Counted from the first letter of the stretch, positions 1 through 12,075 are shown. The stretch: 64,000 nt of DNA from Paracoccus liaowanqingii (GCF_004683865.2 NZ_CP038439.1:2482001-2546000), one strand, 5' to 3'. The notes: generated from the sequence alone by a model not told the origin. Program-made: numbers and translations.

Positions 1-553
1 GAATGTCGCTGGCCACCCGGAAGATGCCGCCCGGGGCCATCACCCGCGCCAGGGGCTGCAGATGCTCGGGCGTGACGAAGCGGCGGCGATGATGGCGCAG
101 CTTGGGCCAGGGATCGGGATACATGAGGAAGGCCCGCGCGATCGAGGCGTCGGGTAGCACGTCCATCAGGTCGCGCGCATCGCCCGGATGCACGCTGACA
201 TTCTCGACCCCCGCCGCCCGGATCTTGCCCAGGAGCATGGCGACGCCGTTGATATAGGGCTCGCAGCCGATGATCCCGATGTCGGGATAGGTCGCGGCCA
301 TGTGCACCATGTGCTCGCCGCCGCCGAAGCCCACCTCCAGCCAGAGCGGGCGGTCGTCCCCGAAGAACGTCTTGGGGTCGATGGGGTGACGGTCGGGATT
401 GTCCTCGAGGGTGATGCCGCGCGGGCGCAGCTCGCCCAGATCCTCGGACAGATAGCCCTTCTGGCTCTGGCGCAGGGTCTTGCCATGCCGGCGACCATAG
501 AAGTTGCGGCGCGGCGGGTTCGGATCGAAGACGGGGGGGCTTGAGTCGCTCAT
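1..553 (-). CDS. trmB: tRNA (guanine-N7-)-methyltransferase, partial (3' end outside window)
   Basis: Catalyses SAM-dependent N7-methylation of guanosine 46 in tRNA. The visible 184 codons begin at an ATG (MSDSSPPVFDPNPPRRNF), followed by the basic YGRRHGKTLRQSQK stretch typical of TrmB. The SAM-binding motif LEVGFGGGEH and the following CEPY segment come next, and PDPWPKLRHHRRRF is the family's tRNA-binding and catalytic signature. The gene runs off the left edge of the window, so its C-terminus is not seen. It is separated from the upstream rnj by about 237 bp that hold a large inverted repeat, so it probably has its own transcript. The assignment is firm from motifs. Confidence 0.95.
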   Translation of the reverse strand, partial: MSDSSPPVFDPNPPRRNFYGRRHGKTLRQSQKGYLSEDLGELRPRGITLEDNPDRHPIDPKTFFGDDRPLWLEVGFGGGEHMVHMAATYPDIGIIGCEPYINGVAMLLGKIRAAGVENVSVHPGDARDLMDVLPDASIARAFLMYPDPWPKLRHHRRRFVTPEHLQPLARVMAPGGIFRVASDI

Positions 554-571
554 GCCGCCGAAGTGCCGCAA

Positions 572-596
572 GCCGGGGCCGGTTTCAAGCCCCGGC
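572..596. other. GC hairpin in the trmB leader
   Basis: An 8-bp perfect inverted repeat, GCCGGGGC / GCCCCGGC, with a 9-nt loop lies about 20 bp upstream of the trmB start. No T-run follows on either strand, so a Rho-independent terminator is not well supported. It may be part of the neighbouring intergenic repeat. Confidence 0.4.
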
Positions 597-608
597 GCGC
601 GGCCATGT

Positions 609-780
609 GCGTCCCGCGACGGCCGGGGGACTTTGCGTCCCCCGGACCCCCTGCAGGATATTTTCATGAAGAAGAAAGAGAGGCCTCGCGGCAGGGCCCG
701 GAGGCCCTTGCCTTCATCTTGGCCCAAATATCCCGCGGGGGGTCCGGGGGGCGCGAAGCCCCCCGGCGGTCGCGGGACGC
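609..780. repeat. Long intergenic inverted repeat between rnj and trmB
   Basis: Two arms, 609-671 and 712-780, are near reverse complements. Each holds GCGTCCCGCGAC, a nested GC hairpin, a run of C or G, an AATATCC/GGATATT core and a TTCATCTT/CATGAAG end. They face each other across about 40 bp. Single copies of the same element occur elsewhere in the window at gene ends. The arrangement could fold into one large stem or act as a bidirectional transcript end. No ORF here looks real. Confidence 0.75.
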
Positions 781-790
781 AAGCGGGCGG

Positions 791-2467
791 TCAGTCGGCC
801 ATCAGGCGGCTGATGATGACCGTCACCTCGGGCTTCTTGCCGATCTCTTCCATGGCGACCTGGCGGGTGATCTTGCGGATCGCCTCGTCCATCTTGCCAT
901 CGTCGCGCACCGTGCGGGCATCGGCCCGCTCGAGGAACTCGGACAGCTCGGATTCGACATGGCGGGCCAGATCGCCGCCGGCGCGGGTCTTGTCGGGCAG
1001 GCCCATCAGCTCAACCCAGGCATCGGGCAGGACCTTGTCGTCCTCGTCCACGATCACGCTGACCATGGCATGGCCGTTCAGCGCCAGCCGGATGCGGTCC
1101 CGCACGACACCGTCCATCGACCCGATCAGCTGGTTGCCGTCCAGATAGAGGCGCCCCGTCTCGACATGATCCACGACCTTGGGGCGGTCGCCCGTCAGGT
1201 CCAGCATCTTGCCGTTGGTCACGATCTCCGAAGTCATCCCCTTGGCACGGGCCAGCAGCATGTGCTCGCGCAGATGCAGATGCTCGCCATGCATGGGGAT
1301 CACGATCCGCGGCTTGAGCAGGTCGTGCACCGCCTCGATGTCGGGGCGGTTGGCATGGCCCGACACGTGGTAGAGCCCGTCATCGGCGTCATAGACCTCG
1401 ACCCCCGCCTCGCTCAGCGCATTCATGATGCGGCCGACCGACTTCTCGTTGCCCGGGATGGTCTTGGAGCTGAAGAGGAAGCTGTCGCCCTCTTTCAGCG
1501 ACAGGCCCAGATAGCGGCCGCGCGACAGCTGCGCGCTGGCGGCGCGGCGCTCGCCCTGACTGCCGGTGACCAGCAGCAGGACCTTGTTGCGGGGCAGCTT
1601 GGCCGCCTCCTCCGGGCCGATCGTGTCCGGAAAGTCCTTCAGCACGCCCGAATCGAAGGCCACGCCGACCATGCGCCGCATCGCGCGGCCCAGCAGGCAG
1701 ACCTTGCGCCCCGAGGCACGGGCCGCATCGGCCAGCGTCTTCAGCCGCGCCACGTTGCTGGCGAAGGTCGTCGCCACCACCATGTTCGGCTGCGCCATCA
1801 CCCATTCCAGGATCGGCGTGGCCAGCACGGCTTCGGACCGGCCCGGATGGGTCGAGAAGATGTTGGTGCTGTCGCAGGCCAGGACCTTCACCCCGTCGCC
1901 CTCGGCCGCGATCTCGGACAGCCCGACCGGATCGAAGGCATCGCCCAGGACCGGCGTCACGTCGGTCTTGAAATCGCCCGTATGCACGATGCGGCCCGCC
2001 GGCGTGTCGATGATCAGCGCCGAGCTTTCGGGGATCGAGTGGCTGATCGGCACGTATTGCACCGAGAAGGGTCCCACCTGCGTGACCTCGGGGCGGGGGG
2101 CCACGATGTTGACCGCCTCGGCGGGCAGGCCGTATTCCTCCATCTTCAGCCGCACCAGCGTGCCGGTGAAGCGGCGGGCATAGATCGGCGCGTCCAGCCG
2201 GCCCCAGAGATGGCCGATGGCGCCGATATGGTCCTCGTGCCCGTGGGTGACGAAGATCGCCTCCAGCCGGTGGCGGTTCTGCTCCAGCCAGGTGATGTCG
2301 GGCATGATCAGGTCGATGCCCGGGCTGCCTTCCATGTCTCCGAAGGTCACCCCCAGGTCGACAAGGATCAGACGTTCCTTGCCGGGCTGACCGTAACCGT
2401 AGACATAGGCATTCATGCCAATTTCGCCCGCTCCGCCGAGCGGCAGATAGATCAGGCGTTCAGCCAT
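791..2467 (-). CDS. rnj: Ribonuclease J
   Basis: Metallo-beta-lactamase/beta-CASP ribonuclease with 5'-3' exonuclease and endonuclease activity, acting in rRNA maturation and mRNA decay. The 558-residue length is normal for the family. The N-terminus reads LGGAGEIGMN, and the zinc motif THGHEDHIG is at about residues 74-82. Further metal ligands are seen in PISHSIPES and HTGDFK. The beta-CASP region includes VTGSQGERRA, SSKTIPGNE and VSGHANRPD, and IPMHGEHLHLREH ends the catalytic core. The start codon overlaps the end of coaX by 8 bp, so the two are probably translationally coupled. It is the last gene of the nuo-birA-coaX-rnj run. Confidence 0.96.
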   Translation of the reverse strand: MAERLIYLPLGGAGEIGMNAYVYGYGQPGKERLILVDLGVTFGDMEGSPGIDLIMPDITWLEQNRHRLEAIFVTHGHEDHIGAIGHLWGRLDAPIYARRFTGTLVRLKMEEYGLPAEAVNIVAPRPEVTQVGPFSVQYVPISHSIPESSALIIDTPAGRIVHTGDFKTDVTPVLGDAFDPVGLSEIAAEGDGVKVLACDSTNIFSTHPGRSEAVLATPILEWVMAQPNMVVATTFASNVARLKTLADAARASGRKVCLLGRAMRRMVGVAFDSGVLKDFPDTIGPEEAAKLPRNKVLLLVTGSQGERRAASAQLSRGRYLGLSLKEGDSFLFSSKTIPGNEKSVGRIMNALSEAGVEVYDADDGLYHVSGHANRPDIEAVHDLLKPRIVIPMHGEHLHLREHMLLARAKGMTSEIVTNGKMLDLTGDRPKVVDHVETGRLYLDGNQLIGSMDGVVRDRIRLALNGHAMVSVIVDEDDKVLPDAWVELMGLPDKTRAGGDLARHVESELSEFLERADARTVRDDGKMDEAIRKITRQVAMEEIGKKPEVTVIISRLMAD

Positions 2468-3239
2468 TTCCCATCTCCTTGTTGTAATCGTGAATGAGCC
2501 GAAGCCCGTGCATCGTCAGATCGTCTTCTATGGCATCGAACAGGTCGAATCCCTGATCGAAGAGTGGCGCGAGCCCGCCAGTGGCTATGACTTTCATCGG
2601 ACGGTCGCGCTCGGCGCGGATCTTGTCCACGATACCGTCGACCAGACCGACATATCCCCAGAACACGCCGGACTGGATACATGCAACCGTATTCGTACCG
2701 ATCACCCGTCCCGGCATCGTCACATCGACATGAGGCAGCGAGGCCGCGCCCATGTGCAGCGCCTCCAGCGACAGGTTGACGCCGGGCGCGATGGCGCCGC
2801 CGATATAGGCGCCGTCCACGTCGACCACGTCGAAGGTGGTGGCGGTGCCGAAATCGACCACGATCAGGTCGGGGCCGTGGCGGTCATAGGCGCCCACGGT
2901 GTTCACCAGCCGGTCGGGGCCGACCGTGGTGCCCATGTCGACGCGCGGCTCGACCGGCAGCAGGCAGTCGGGCTTGCCCACCACCAGCGGCCGCGTGTCG
3001 AAATAGCGGTTGCACAGCACGCGCAGGTTGAAGACCACGCGCGGCGCGGTGGCGCTGATGATGCAGGCGTCGATCTGCAGCTCGAACTTCTTCACCGCGA
3101 TCAGGGTGGACAGCCAGACATAGTATTCGTCGGCCGTGCGCCGGTGATCGGTGCGGATGCGCCAATGCGCCAGGAACTGCGTCCCGTCCCAGACCGAGAA
3201 GACGGTGTTGGTGTTGCCGGTGTCGATGCACAGAAGCAT
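2460..3239 (-). CDS. coaX: Type III pantothenate kinase
   Basis: Phosphorylates pantothenate with ATP, the first committed step of coenzyme A synthesis. The 259-residue protein has the ASKHA-fold motifs of CoaX: DTGNTNTVFSVWDG at the N-terminus (phosphate-1), the pantothenate-binding GPDRLVNTVGAYDRHG, the phosphate-2 motif VVDFGTATTFDVVD, and GGAIAPG. It lies 4 bp after birA and overlaps rnj by 8 bp, which indicates one transcript. panB and panC, which make its substrate, are about 27 kb away in this window. Confidence 0.96.
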   Translation of the reverse strand: MLLCIDTGNTNTVFSVWDGTQFLAHWRIRTDHRRTADEYYVWLSTLIAVKKFELQIDACIISATAPRVVFNLRVLCNRYFDTRPLVVGKPDCLLPVEPRVDMGTTVGPDRLVNTVGAYDRHGPDLIVVDFGTATTFDVVDVDGAYIGGAIAPGVNLSLEALHMGAASLPHVDVTMPGRVIGTNTVACIQSGVFWGYVGLVDGIVDKIRAERDRPMKVIATGGLAPLFDQGFDLFDAIEDDLTMHGLRLIHDYNKEMGNG

Positions 3240-3243
3240 GGGT

Positions 3244-4011
3244 CTATCCGCCGAAATGAATGTCGGCGGCCGAGATCGCCTGCCGGCCGCGCGGCGTCGT
3301 CAGGACCAGCGCGCCGGTGGGGTCGATGCCGTCGAAGCGGCCGGTCGTCTCCGTCGTGCCCATGCGGGCGGTGATCGTCTCGCCCAAGCGTGCGGCCCGG
3401 GCCATCCAGGCGGCGCGGATCGGCTCGAAGCCCTGGGTCCGCATCTGCCGCTGCCAATGATCGAAGCTGGCGGCCAGCGCGTCCAGCAGATCCTCGGGCG
3501 CGATCTGCAGACCCGTCTCTCCGGCCAGGCTGACCGGGCGCAGGGCGCAGGGTTCCAGCTGCTCGGGCTCGGGCGCCGCGACCAGGTTGATGCCGATGCC
3601 CACGGCCAGCACCGCGACCTGCCCGCCCGCGCCGCTGCTTTCCAGCAGGATCCCCGACAGTTTGCCGCCGTTCAGCAGCACGTCGTTGGGCCATTTCAGC
3701 GACAGGGCCAGCCCCGGGCCGCAAAGGGCGCGCAGCGCGTCATGCACCGCCAGCGCCGCGACGAAGGACAGGCGGACGGCGTCGCCCGGCCCGCCCTCGG
3801 GGCGCATCACCAAGGTGGCTGCGAAATTGCCCGGCGGGTCGGTCCAGGCCCGGCCGCGACGGCCGCGACCGGCCTCCTGCCGCCGCGCCATGATCCAGGC
3901 GGGGCCGCTCAGCGACGGGGCCAGCCGCAGCCCATGGGCATTCGTGCTGTCCACGCGGTCCAGGACATGCCGCGCGACACCCTCAGGCCAGGACGCGGGA
4001 TTACTCGACAA
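3244..4011 (-). CDS. birA: Biotin--[acetyl-CoA-carboxylase] ligase, monofunctional
   Basis: Activates biotin as biotinyl-AMP and attaches it to the lysine of biotin carboxyl carrier domains, such as the one in the pyruvate carboxylase of this window. Motifs are RVDSTNAHG, the adenylate-binding GRGRRGRAW and the catalytic [19 protein letters not shown]. The N-terminal helix-turn-helix of E. coli BirA is absent, so it is unlikely to repress transcription. The start is uncertain: the first homologous residues ([12 protein letters not shown]) have no ATG in frame, and I chose the TTG at 4011, which overlaps the last codons of nuoN. A GTG start does not fit. A birA-like gene downstream of the last nqo gene is, as far as I recall, also the Paracoccus arrangement. 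Confidence 0.93.
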   Translation of the reverse strand: MSSNPASWPEGVARHVLDRVDSTNAHGLRLAPSLSGPAWIMARRQEAGRGRRGRAWTDPPGNFAATLVMRPEGGPGDAVRLSFVAALAVHDALRALCGPGLALSLKWPNDVLLNGGKLSGILLESSGAGGQVAVLAVGIGINLVAAPEPEQLEPCALRPVSLAGETGLQIAPEDLLDALAASFDHWQRQMRTQGFEPIRAAWMARAARLGETITARMGTTETTGRFDGIDPTGALVLTTPRGRQAISAADIHFGG

Positions 4012-5479
4012 CGACCACGGCCGGGTCGACGACCACCAGGGGCTCGACCAGCGACAGTGCGGCGGTGGCCGCCGCCTCGTCCACGCCCAGCATCGTGACC
4101 GCGCCCAGAAGCAGCGCCCCGGCCGAGACCAGCAGCGCCGCATATTGGACCGCACCCATCCGGCTGGTCACGCCCTCGCTCTCGCCGCCGAAGAACATGT
4201 AATAGACGATGCGCAGGTAGTAGAACGCGCCGATGACCGAGGCGATGACGCCCGCGATGGCCAGCCAGGACATGCCGGCATCGACCGCCGCCGTCAGCAC
4301 GCCGTATTTGGCGAAGAAGCCCAGGAAGGGCGGCACGCCCGCCAGGCTGAACATCAGGAACAGCACGGCAAAGCTTTTCAGCGGCTCGGCCTGGGCGAAG
4401 CGGTTCAGGCTCTCCAGATCGGTGATCGGGCGTCCCTCGCGTTCCAGCGACAGGATGAAGGCGAAGGTGCCCACGTTCATCACCGCATAGATCGCCATGT
4501 AGATCAGCATCGCCTGCACGCCATAGGCCGTGCCCGCCGCCAGACCCACCAGGGCGAAGCCCATATGCGCGATCGAGGAATAGGCCATCAGGCGCTTGAT
4601 GTTGCGCTGCCCGATGCCCGCGATCGAGCCGAGGAACATCGACATCACCGCCAGCGCCGCGATGATCTGCGTCCAGTCGGCGGGGACGTTGCCGAAGGCG
4701 TCGAACATCAGCCGCGCGATCAGCGCCATGGCCGCCACCTTGGGCGCGGTGGCCAGGAAGGCCGTCACCGGCGAGGGCGAGCCCTCGTAAACGTCGGGCG
4801 TCCACATGTGGAAGGGCACCGCCGAGACCTTGAAGGCCAGACCGACCAGCAGGAAGACCAGACCGAACAGAAGGCCCAGGGGCAGGCTGCCCGCCTGCAC
4901 CGCCTGCATGATGCCCGAGAACTGCGTCGTTCCGGCAAAGCCGTAGACCAGCGAGGCGCCATAGAGCAGCAGGCCCGAACTCAGCGCGCCCAGCACGAAA
5001 TACTTCAGGCCGGCCTCGGACGACTTGACGCTCTCGCGCCGCATCGCGGCCACGACATAGAGCGCCAGCGACTGCAGCTCCAACCCCATGTAGAGCGACA
5101 GCAGGTCGCCGGCCGAGACCATCATCATCATGCCGATCGTCGCCAGCACGATCAGGATCGGATATTCGAAGCGCATCAGCCCGTGGCGGTCCAGATAGTC
5201 GGCGCTCATCGCCAGGACGGCGGCGCCGGACAGCAGGATCGTCACCTTGGCGAAGCGCCCGAAGGCGTCGTCGACGAACATCCCGAAGAACGCGATCTGC
5301 TGCGGGCGCTCCGACAGGCCCACATAGGCCCCCGCCACCAGCAGCGCCAGGACGCTGGCCCAGAGGATCGGCATCGCGATCCGGTCCTTGCCCAGATAGG
5401 CTCCCGCCAGCAGGGCCGCCAGCGCATAGATCGCAAGCCACAGCTCTGGCAGAATGGTGGAGAGATCCAAACCGGTCAT
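4001..5479 (-). CDS. nuoN: NADH-quinone oxidoreductase subunit N
   Basis: Antiporter-like membrane subunit of complex I, part of the proton-pumping arm (Nqo14). The 492 residues hold about 14 hydrophobic segments. The core reads [21 protein letters not shown], followed by [19 protein letters not shown], whose lysine and histidine belong to the proton path of the family. The start at ATG 5479 ([14 protein letters not shown]) replaces a longer in-frame reading that would run back through the end of nuoM. It follows nuoM by 10 bp and overlaps the birA start. Confidence 0.97.
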   Translation of the reverse strand: MTGLDLSTILPELWLAIYALAALLAGAYLGKDRIAMPILWASVLALLVAGAYVGLSERPQQIAFFGMFVDDAFGRFAKVTILLSGAAVLAMSADYLDRHGLMRFEYPILIVLATIGMMMMVSAGDLLSLYMGLELQSLALYVVAAMRRESVKSSEAGLKYFVLGALSSGLLLYGASLVYGFAGTTQFSGIMQAVQAGSLPLGLLFGLVFLLVGLAFKVSAVPFHMWTPDVYEGSPSPVTAFLATAPKVAAMALIARLMFDAFGNVPADWTQIIAALAVMSMFLGSIAGIGQRNIKRLMAYSSIAHMGFALVGLAAGTAYGVQAMLIYMAIYAVMNVGTFAFILSLEREGRPITDLESLNRFAQAEPLKSFAVLFLMFSLAGVPPFLGFFAKYGVLTAAVDAGMSWLAIAGVIASVIGAFYYLRIVYYMFFGGESEGVTSRMGAVQYAALLVSAGALLLGAVTMLGVDEAAATAALSLVEPLVVVDPAVVVVE

Positions 5480-5489
5480 CTTGCGTTCC

Positions 5490-7043
5490 TCAATGGCTGA
5501 CGGCGGCCGCAGCCAGGTCGTCATCGGCGGCCTCTTCGGGCAGCGCGTCGTGGAAGTCCACCAGCAGCGCCTGGACCGAGGGGCCGGTGATGTCGGTGAC
5601 AAGGCGCGGATAGACGCCCAGGATCAGGGTCATGGCGATCAGCGGCGCGAAGATCCAGCGCTCGCGCGGGGTCATGTCGGTGATCGTGCGCAGGCTTTCC
5701 TTGATCAGCGCACCCATGGTGACGCGGCGATAGAGCCACAGCGCATAGCCCGCCGACAGGATCACGCCTGTCGTGGCGACCAGCGCCACCCAGGTGTTGG
5801 CGCGGAAGGCGCCCATCAGGGTCAGGAACTCGCCCACGAAGCCCGAGGTGCCGGGCAGGCCGACATTGGCCATGGTGAAGAACATGAAGACCAGCGCATA
5901 GACCGGCATCCGGTTGACCAGCCCGCCATAGGCGTCGATCTCGCGCGTGTGCATGCGGTCGTAGATGACGCCAACGCAGAGGAACAGCGCGCCCGAGATG
6001 AAGCCGTGCGACAGCATCTGGAAGATCGCCCCGTCCAGCCCCTGCTGGTTGGCGGCAAAGATGCCCATGGTGACATAGCCCATATGGGCCACCGACGAAT
6101 AGGCGATCAGCTTCTTCATGTCGGACTGCGCCAGCGCCACCAGCGAGGTGTAGACGATGGCGATGGCCGACATCCACAGCACCAGCGGCTGCAGCAGGTC
6201 GGAGGCGACCGGGAACATCGGCAGCGAGAAGCGCAGAAAGCCGTAGCCTCCCATCTTCAGCAGCACGGCGGCCAGCACGACCGACCCGGCGGTCGGGGCC
6301 TGCACGTGCGCGTCGGGCAGCCAGGTATGGACCGGCCACATCGGCATCTTGACCGCGAAGCTGGCGAAGAAGGCCAGGAACAGCAGCGTCTGCATGCCGC
6401 CGATCACGGTGAAGCCCAGCACCTGCATCGTGACCGACGGAAAGTCGAAGGCCAGCATCGTGGGAATGTCGGTGGTGCCCGCGGTGCGCGCCATGGCGAT
6501 CATCGCCACCAGCATCAGCACCGAGCCGATGAAGGTATAGAGGAAGAACTTGAAGCTGGCATAGATGCGGTCCTTGCCGCCCCAGATGCCGATGATGAGG
6601 AACATCGGGATCAGGCCCGCCTCGAAGAACAGGTAGAACAGGATCAGGTCCAGCGCCGTGAAGACGCCGATCATCAGCCCCTCCAGCACCAGGAAGGCGA
6701 TCATGTATTCCTTGACGCGGATCTTGACGTCCCAGCAGGACAGGATGGTCAGCGGCATCAGGAAGGTCGTCAGCATCACGAACAGGATCGAGATGCCGTC
6801 CACGCCCATCTTGTAGCGCAGGCCCATGATCCAGGCGTGATCCTCGACGAACTGGAAACCCGTGTCGGCGGGGTTGAACCCGGTCAGCAGGAAGATCGAG
6901 ATCAGGAAGGTCGCGCTGGTCGCGATCAGGGCCAGCCACTTGGCGTTCTTCTGCGAGGCGGCATCGTCGCCGCGCAGGAACAGCGCCAGGATGCCCGCCG
7001 CCACGATGGGCAGGAAGGTGATGATCGAAAGAAGGTTCGTCAT
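5490..7043 (-). CDS. nuoM: NADH-quinone oxidoreductase subunit M
   Basis: Antiporter-like membrane subunit of complex I (Nqo13), 517 residues, with 13-14 membrane segments. Recognisable features are the glutamate-bearing [21 protein letters not shown], the lysine-bearing [20 protein letters not shown] and the discontinuous-helix region following [14 protein letters not shown]. These carry the conserved charges used in proton translocation. The gene starts 2 bp after nuoL ends and is followed by nuoN 10 bp on. Confidence 0.97.
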   Translation of the reverse strand: MTNLLSIITFLPIVAAGILALFLRGDDAASQKNAKWLALIATSATFLISIFLLTGFNPADTGFQFVEDHAWIMGLRYKMGVDGISILFVMLTTFLMPLTILSCWDVKIRVKEYMIAFLVLEGLMIGVFTALDLILFYLFFEAGLIPMFLIIGIWGGKDRIYASFKFFLYTFIGSVLMLVAMIAMARTAGTTDIPTMLAFDFPSVTMQVLGFTVIGGMQTLLFLAFFASFAVKMPMWPVHTWLPDAHVQAPTAGSVVLAAVLLKMGGYGFLRFSLPMFPVASDLLQPLVLWMSAIAIVYTSLVALAQSDMKKLIAYSSVAHMGYVTMGIFAANQQGLDGAIFQMLSHGFISGALFLCVGVIYDRMHTREIDAYGGLVNRMPVYALVFMFFTMANVGLPGTSGFVGEFLTLMGAFRANTWVALVATTGVILSAGYALWLYRRVTMGALIKESLRTITDMTPRERWIFAPLIAMTLILGVYPRLVTDITGPSVQALLVDFHDALPEEAADDDLAAAAVSH

Positions 7044-7045
7044 GA

Positions 7046-9151
7046 TCAGTACGTGCCCCGCATCATCACCCAGATCAGCAAGCCCACGATCCCCAGCACC
7101 ATGGCGAAGGCATAGTGGAACAGATAGCCCGACTGCACCCGTCCGGCGAAGCGGGTCAGGCGCGGGATGATTCCCAAGGCCAGCCCGTTGATGGCGCCGT
7201 CGATAACGGCTCCGTCACCGCCCGTCCACAGCTTGCGGCCCATCCAGCGGGCCGGGCGCACGAAGATGGCGTCATAGGCCTGGTCGAAATACCACTTGTT
7301 CAGCAGGAACTGGTACAGCCCGCGCTGCTGCGCGGCCAGCTGGCCGGGCAGCTCGGGGCGGCGGATGTACATCAGCCAGGCCAGCCCCAGACCGATCAGC
7401 ATCGCCACGAAGGGCGAGACCTTGACCCAGGCCGGGACATAGTGGGCGTCGTGCATCACGTGGTTGTCGGGATGCATGTAGATCGCGCCCTGGCCCACGA
7501 CCACGCCCTCGGTCCGGATGCCGTCCGTGGCATCGGCGGCGGCGTGGCCCGCATCCGCGGGCGCCTCGGCGGCGGGGGGGTCGATGAGGGCCGGCTCGGT
7601 CCCCTCGGCGGCGGCATGCTCGGCCTCGGCCACGGGCAGGCCGAAGAAGCCCTGCACGCCCTCCTCCTCGAAGAAGCTGTTGTACCAGATCATGCCCGCG
7701 AAGATCGAGCCGAAGGCCAGCACGACCAGCGGCGCGGTCATCACGCGCGGGCTTTCATGGGCATGGTCATGCGCATGGTGATCGCCGCGCGGCGTGCCGA
7801 AGAAGGTCAGGAACATCAGCCGCCAGCTGTAGAAGCTGGTCATCAGCGCCGAGATCACCAGCATCCAGAAGGCATAGCTGCTGCCCACGAAGGCGCTCTC
7901 GATGACCGCATCCTTGGACAGGAAGCCCGCGAAGCCGATATGGGTCAGCGGGATGCCCACGCCGGTGATGGCCATGGTGCCGATCATCATCGCCCAGAAG
8001 GTCAGCGGGATCTTCTTCCGCAGCCCGCCGTAATTGCGCATGTCCTGCTCGTGATGCATCGCATGGATCACCGATCCGGCGCCCAGGAACAGCATCGCCT
8101 TGAAGAAGGCATGGGTCAGCAGGTGGAACATGGCGACCGAATAGACGCCCACGCCCGCCGCGACGAACATGTAGCCCAGCTGCGAGCAGGTCGAATAGGC
8201 GATCACGCGCTTGATGTCGTTCTGCACCAGGCCCACGGTGGCGGCGAAGAACGCCGTGGTCGCGCCGACATAGACGATGAACATCTTCGCCTCGGGGGCG
8301 AACTCGTACAGGGGCGACATGCGGCAGACCAGGAAGACGCCTGCCGTGACCATGGTGGCCGCGTGGATCAGCGCCGACACGGGCGTCGGCCCCTCCATCG
8401 CGTCGGGCAGCCAGGTGTGCAGGAACAGCTGCGCCGACTTGCCCATCGCGCCGATGAACAGCAGGATCGCCAGCACGTTGGCCGCGTTCCAGTCGCGCCA
8501 CAGGAAGGTCATCTGCGTCTCGGCCAGCATCGGGATCTGCGCCCACAGCTTGTCGAACTGGATCGTGCCGGTCATCCACCACAGCCCGAAGATCCCCAAG
8601 AGGAAGCCGAAATCGCCGACGCGGTTGACGATGAAGGCCTTCATGGCGGCCGCCCCGGCCGACTGCTTCTTGAAGTAGAAGCCGATCAGCAGATAGGACG
8701 CGACGCCCACGCCCTCCCATCCGAAGAACATCTGCAGCAGGTTGTCCGCTGTCACCAGCATCAGCATCGAGAAGGTGAAGAAGGACAGATAGGCGAAGAA
8801 CCGGGCGCGATAGGGCTCGTCATCGCCGAAATTCTCGTCATGCGCCATGTAGCCGAAGCTGTAGAGGTGCACGAGCGCCGAGACCGAGTTGATCACGATC
8901 AGCATGATCGCCGTCAGCCGGTCCAGCCGGATCGCCCATTCGCTGGTGAAGTCGCCCGAGACGATCCAGTCCAGCACCGGCACCTGCAGCAGCTGCCCGT
9001 CGAAGGTCAGGAACACCACCCAGGACAGGGCGGCGGCGGCGAAGAGGATGGCGGTCGTCAGCACCTGGGCGCCGCGTTCGCCGATGATCCGCCAGCCGAA
9101 GCCCGCGATCAGCGCGCCCAGGAGGGGCGCGAACAGGATGAATTGCAGCAT
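7046..9151 (-). CDS. nuoL: NADH-quinone oxidoreductase subunit L
   Basis: Distal antiporter-like subunit of complex I (Nqo12), with the long lateral helix at its C-terminus. It has 701 residues. Typical segments are [39 protein letters not shown] and [21 protein letters not shown] His-rich cytoplasmic loop ([12 protein letters not shown], near residue 455) and an Ala/Glu/Asp-rich linker at about residues 500-550 precede the C-terminal helix region. The linker is low-complexity and is probably the least conserved part. nuoK ends 4 bp upstream. Confidence 0.97.
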   Translation of the reverse strand: MLQFILFAPLLGALIAGFGWRIIGERGAQVLTTAILFAAAALSWVVFLTFDGQLLQVPVLDWIVSGDFTSEWAIRLDRLTAIMLIVINSVSALVHLYSFGYMAHDENFGDDEPYRARFFAYLSFFTFSMLMLVTADNLLQMFFGWEGVGVASYLLIGFYFKKQSAGAAAMKAFIVNRVGDFGFLLGIFGLWWMTGTIQFDKLWAQIPMLAETQMTFLWRDWNAANVLAILLFIGAMGKSAQLFLHTWLPDAMEGPTPVSALIHAATMVTAGVFLVCRMSPLYEFAPEAKMFIVYVGATTAFFAATVGLVQNDIKRVIAYSTCSQLGYMFVAAGVGVYSVAMFHLLTHAFFKAMLFLGAGSVIHAMHHEQDMRNYGGLRKKIPLTFWAMMIGTMAITGVGIPLTHIGFAGFLSKDAVIESAFVGSSYAFWMLVISALMTSFYSWRLMFLTFFGTPRGDHHAHDHAHESPRVMTAPLVVLAFGSIFAGMIWYNSFFEEEGVQGFFGLPVAEAEHAAAEGTEPALIDPPAAEAPADAGHAAADATDGIRTEGVVVGQGAIYMHPDNHVMHDAHYVPAWVKVSPFVAMLIGLGLAWLMYIRRPELPGQLAAQQRGLYQFLLNKWYFDQAYDAIFVRPARWMGRKLWTGGDGAVIDGAINGLALGIIPRLTRFAGRVQSGYLFHYAFAMVLGIVGLLIWVMMRGTY

Positions 9152-9155
9152 GGCC

Positions 9156-9521
<366 letters not shown>

Positions 9522-10120
9522 TTACAGCCCCTGCCCCGGCTTGACGTCGCGCAGCTGCATGGCCTTGGCCGGGTCGCGGTGCATCTGCTTGATCACGTCC
9601 TGGCGCTTGACGTCCTTGCGGTGGCGCATCGTCAGGGTGATCGCCCCGATCATCGCAACCAGCAGGATCAGCCCGGCGAACTGGAACGGCAGGATGTAGC
9701 GGTCATAAAGCACCAGCCCGATGGCGTTGGTGTTCACCTCCTGCGACACGATCGGAACCGAGCGCAGGGCGATCGACTGCTCGCTGCTCTCCCAGGCCCC
9801 GAAGGCGATGGCCAGCTGCGCCAGCAGCACCAGCGCGATCAGCCCCGCCAACGGCAGGTAGCGGGCGAACTCGCCCTTGAGATTGCCGAAATCGACATCC
9901 AGCATCATCACCACGAACAGGAACAGCACCGCGACCGCGCCCACATAGACGATGATCAGCAGCATGGCCACGAATTCCGCGCCCAGCAGCACGAAAAGCC
10001 CGGCCCCCGACAGGAAGGCCAGGATCAGCCACAGCACCGAATGGACCGGGTTGCGCGACAGCACCACCATGAAGCCCGCCGTGCAGACCGAGATGGCGAA
10101 GAGGTAGAAGGCGAAGGTCA

Positions 10121-10124
<4 letters not shown>
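9522..10124 (-). CDS. nuoJ: NADH-quinone oxidoreductase subunit J
   Basis: Membrane subunit of complex I (Nqo10, ND6 homologue), about 200 residues with five helices. The third helix has the family motif [21 protein letters not shown], whose pi-bulge and YVG turn are central to coupling. A charged C-terminal tail ([19 protein letters not shown]) is cytoplasmic. The start is one of two adjacent ATG codons (10124 or 10121). The first overlaps the stop of the upstream decarboxylase-like gene in an ATGA arrangement, which suggests coupled translation. Confidence 0.96.
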
Positions 10125-11025
<901 letters not shown>

Positions 11026-12057
11026 TTACACTCCTGCCCAGCGGGCCCAGAAGGTCCCGAAGACTTCGAATTTCGCAAGGAAGGCCACCAGCACGACCCA
11101 GCCCAAGGACAGCGGCAGGAAGACCTTCCACCCGATCCGCATCAGCTGGTCGTAGCGATAGCGCGGCACGATCGCCTTCACCATGGCGAACATGAAGAAC
11201 CAGAAGACCATCTTCAGGAACATCCAGATCGCCCCGTCCGGCAGGCCCGGGATGGGCGACAGCCAGCCGCCGAAGAACAGCAGGCTGATCAGCGCGCACA
11301 TCAGCCACATGGCAATGTACTCGCCCGCCATGAACAGAAGGTAAGGGGTCGAGGAATATTCGGTCATGAAGCCCGCGACCAGTTCGGATTCCGCTTCCGG
11401 AAGGTCGAAGGGCGCGCGGTTCGTCTCGGCCAGGGCCGAGATGAAGAACAGCACCAGCATCGGGAAATGCGCCAGCCAGAACCAGGACAGCAGCCCCGCC
11501 CCGCGCTGCGCCTCGACGATGGCGGTCAGGTTCATCGACCCGGCCGAGATCACGATGCCGATGATGATCAGGCCCAGGCTGACCTCGTAGCTGATCATCT
11601 GCGCGGCCGAGCGCAGCGAGCCCAGGAACGGGAATTTCGAGTTCGACGCCCAGCCGCCCATGATCACGCCGTACACCTCCAGCGAGGAGACGGCGAAGAT
11701 GAACAGGATGCCCACGTTGATGTCGGCCATCACCCAGCCCGGCGCGAAGGGAATCGCCACGAAGGCCAGCAGCGCCAGCATCATCGACAGGAAGGGCGCC
11801 AGGAAGAAGACGAACTTGTCCGCCCCGGCGGGGATCACGACCTCCTTGACGACGAATTTCAGCGCATCGGCAAAGGTCTGCAGGATGCCCCAGGGGCCGA
11901 CCACGTTGGGGCCGCGGCGCATCTGCACCGCCGCCCAGACCTTGCGGTCGCCATAGACCATGTAGACCAGCGACAGCATGACGAAGACGATGATCGCCAG
12001 ACCCTGCGCCAGCAGGATGATGGCGATGCCCCATGAGGAAGCCCAAAAATCAGCCAT
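11026..12057 (-). CDS. nuoH: NADH-quinone oxidoreductase subunit H
   Basis: Membrane subunit (Nqo8, ND1 homologue) that forms part of the quinone chamber and joins the peripheral arm. It has 343 residues and eight or nine helices. Conserved landmarks are [38 protein letters not shown], and the acidic loop [20 protein letters not shown] near the quinone site. It starts 18 bp after the lipoprotein gene and ends 3 bp before nuoI. Confidence 0.98.
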   Translation of the reverse strand: MADFWASSWGIAIILLAQGLAIIVFVMLSLVYMVYGDRKVWAAVQMRRGPNVVGPWGILQTFADALKFVVKEVVIPAGADKFVFFLAPFLSMMLALLAFVAIPFAPGWVMADINVGILFIFAVSSLEVYGVIMGGWASNSKFPFLGSLRSAAQMISYEVSLGLIIIGIVISAGSMNLTAIVEAQRGAGLLSWFWLAHFPMLVLFFISALAETNRAPFDLPEAESELVAGFMTEYSSTPYLLFMAGEYIAMWLMCALISLLFFGGWLSPIPGLPDGAIWMFLKMVFWFFMFAMVKAIVPRYRYDQLMRIGWKVFLPLSLGWVVLVAFLAKFEVFGTFWARWAGV

Positions 12058-12075
12058 GTTGCCCGTCCCTTTGCC

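Noticed and set aside
563..2497. Long plus-strand reading frame of 644 codons opposite rnj
   Set aside because: It is antisense to a clear RNase J gene. The composition (His/Arg/Gln/Asp-rich) is the usual shadow of GC-rich coding sequence; no domain is seen.
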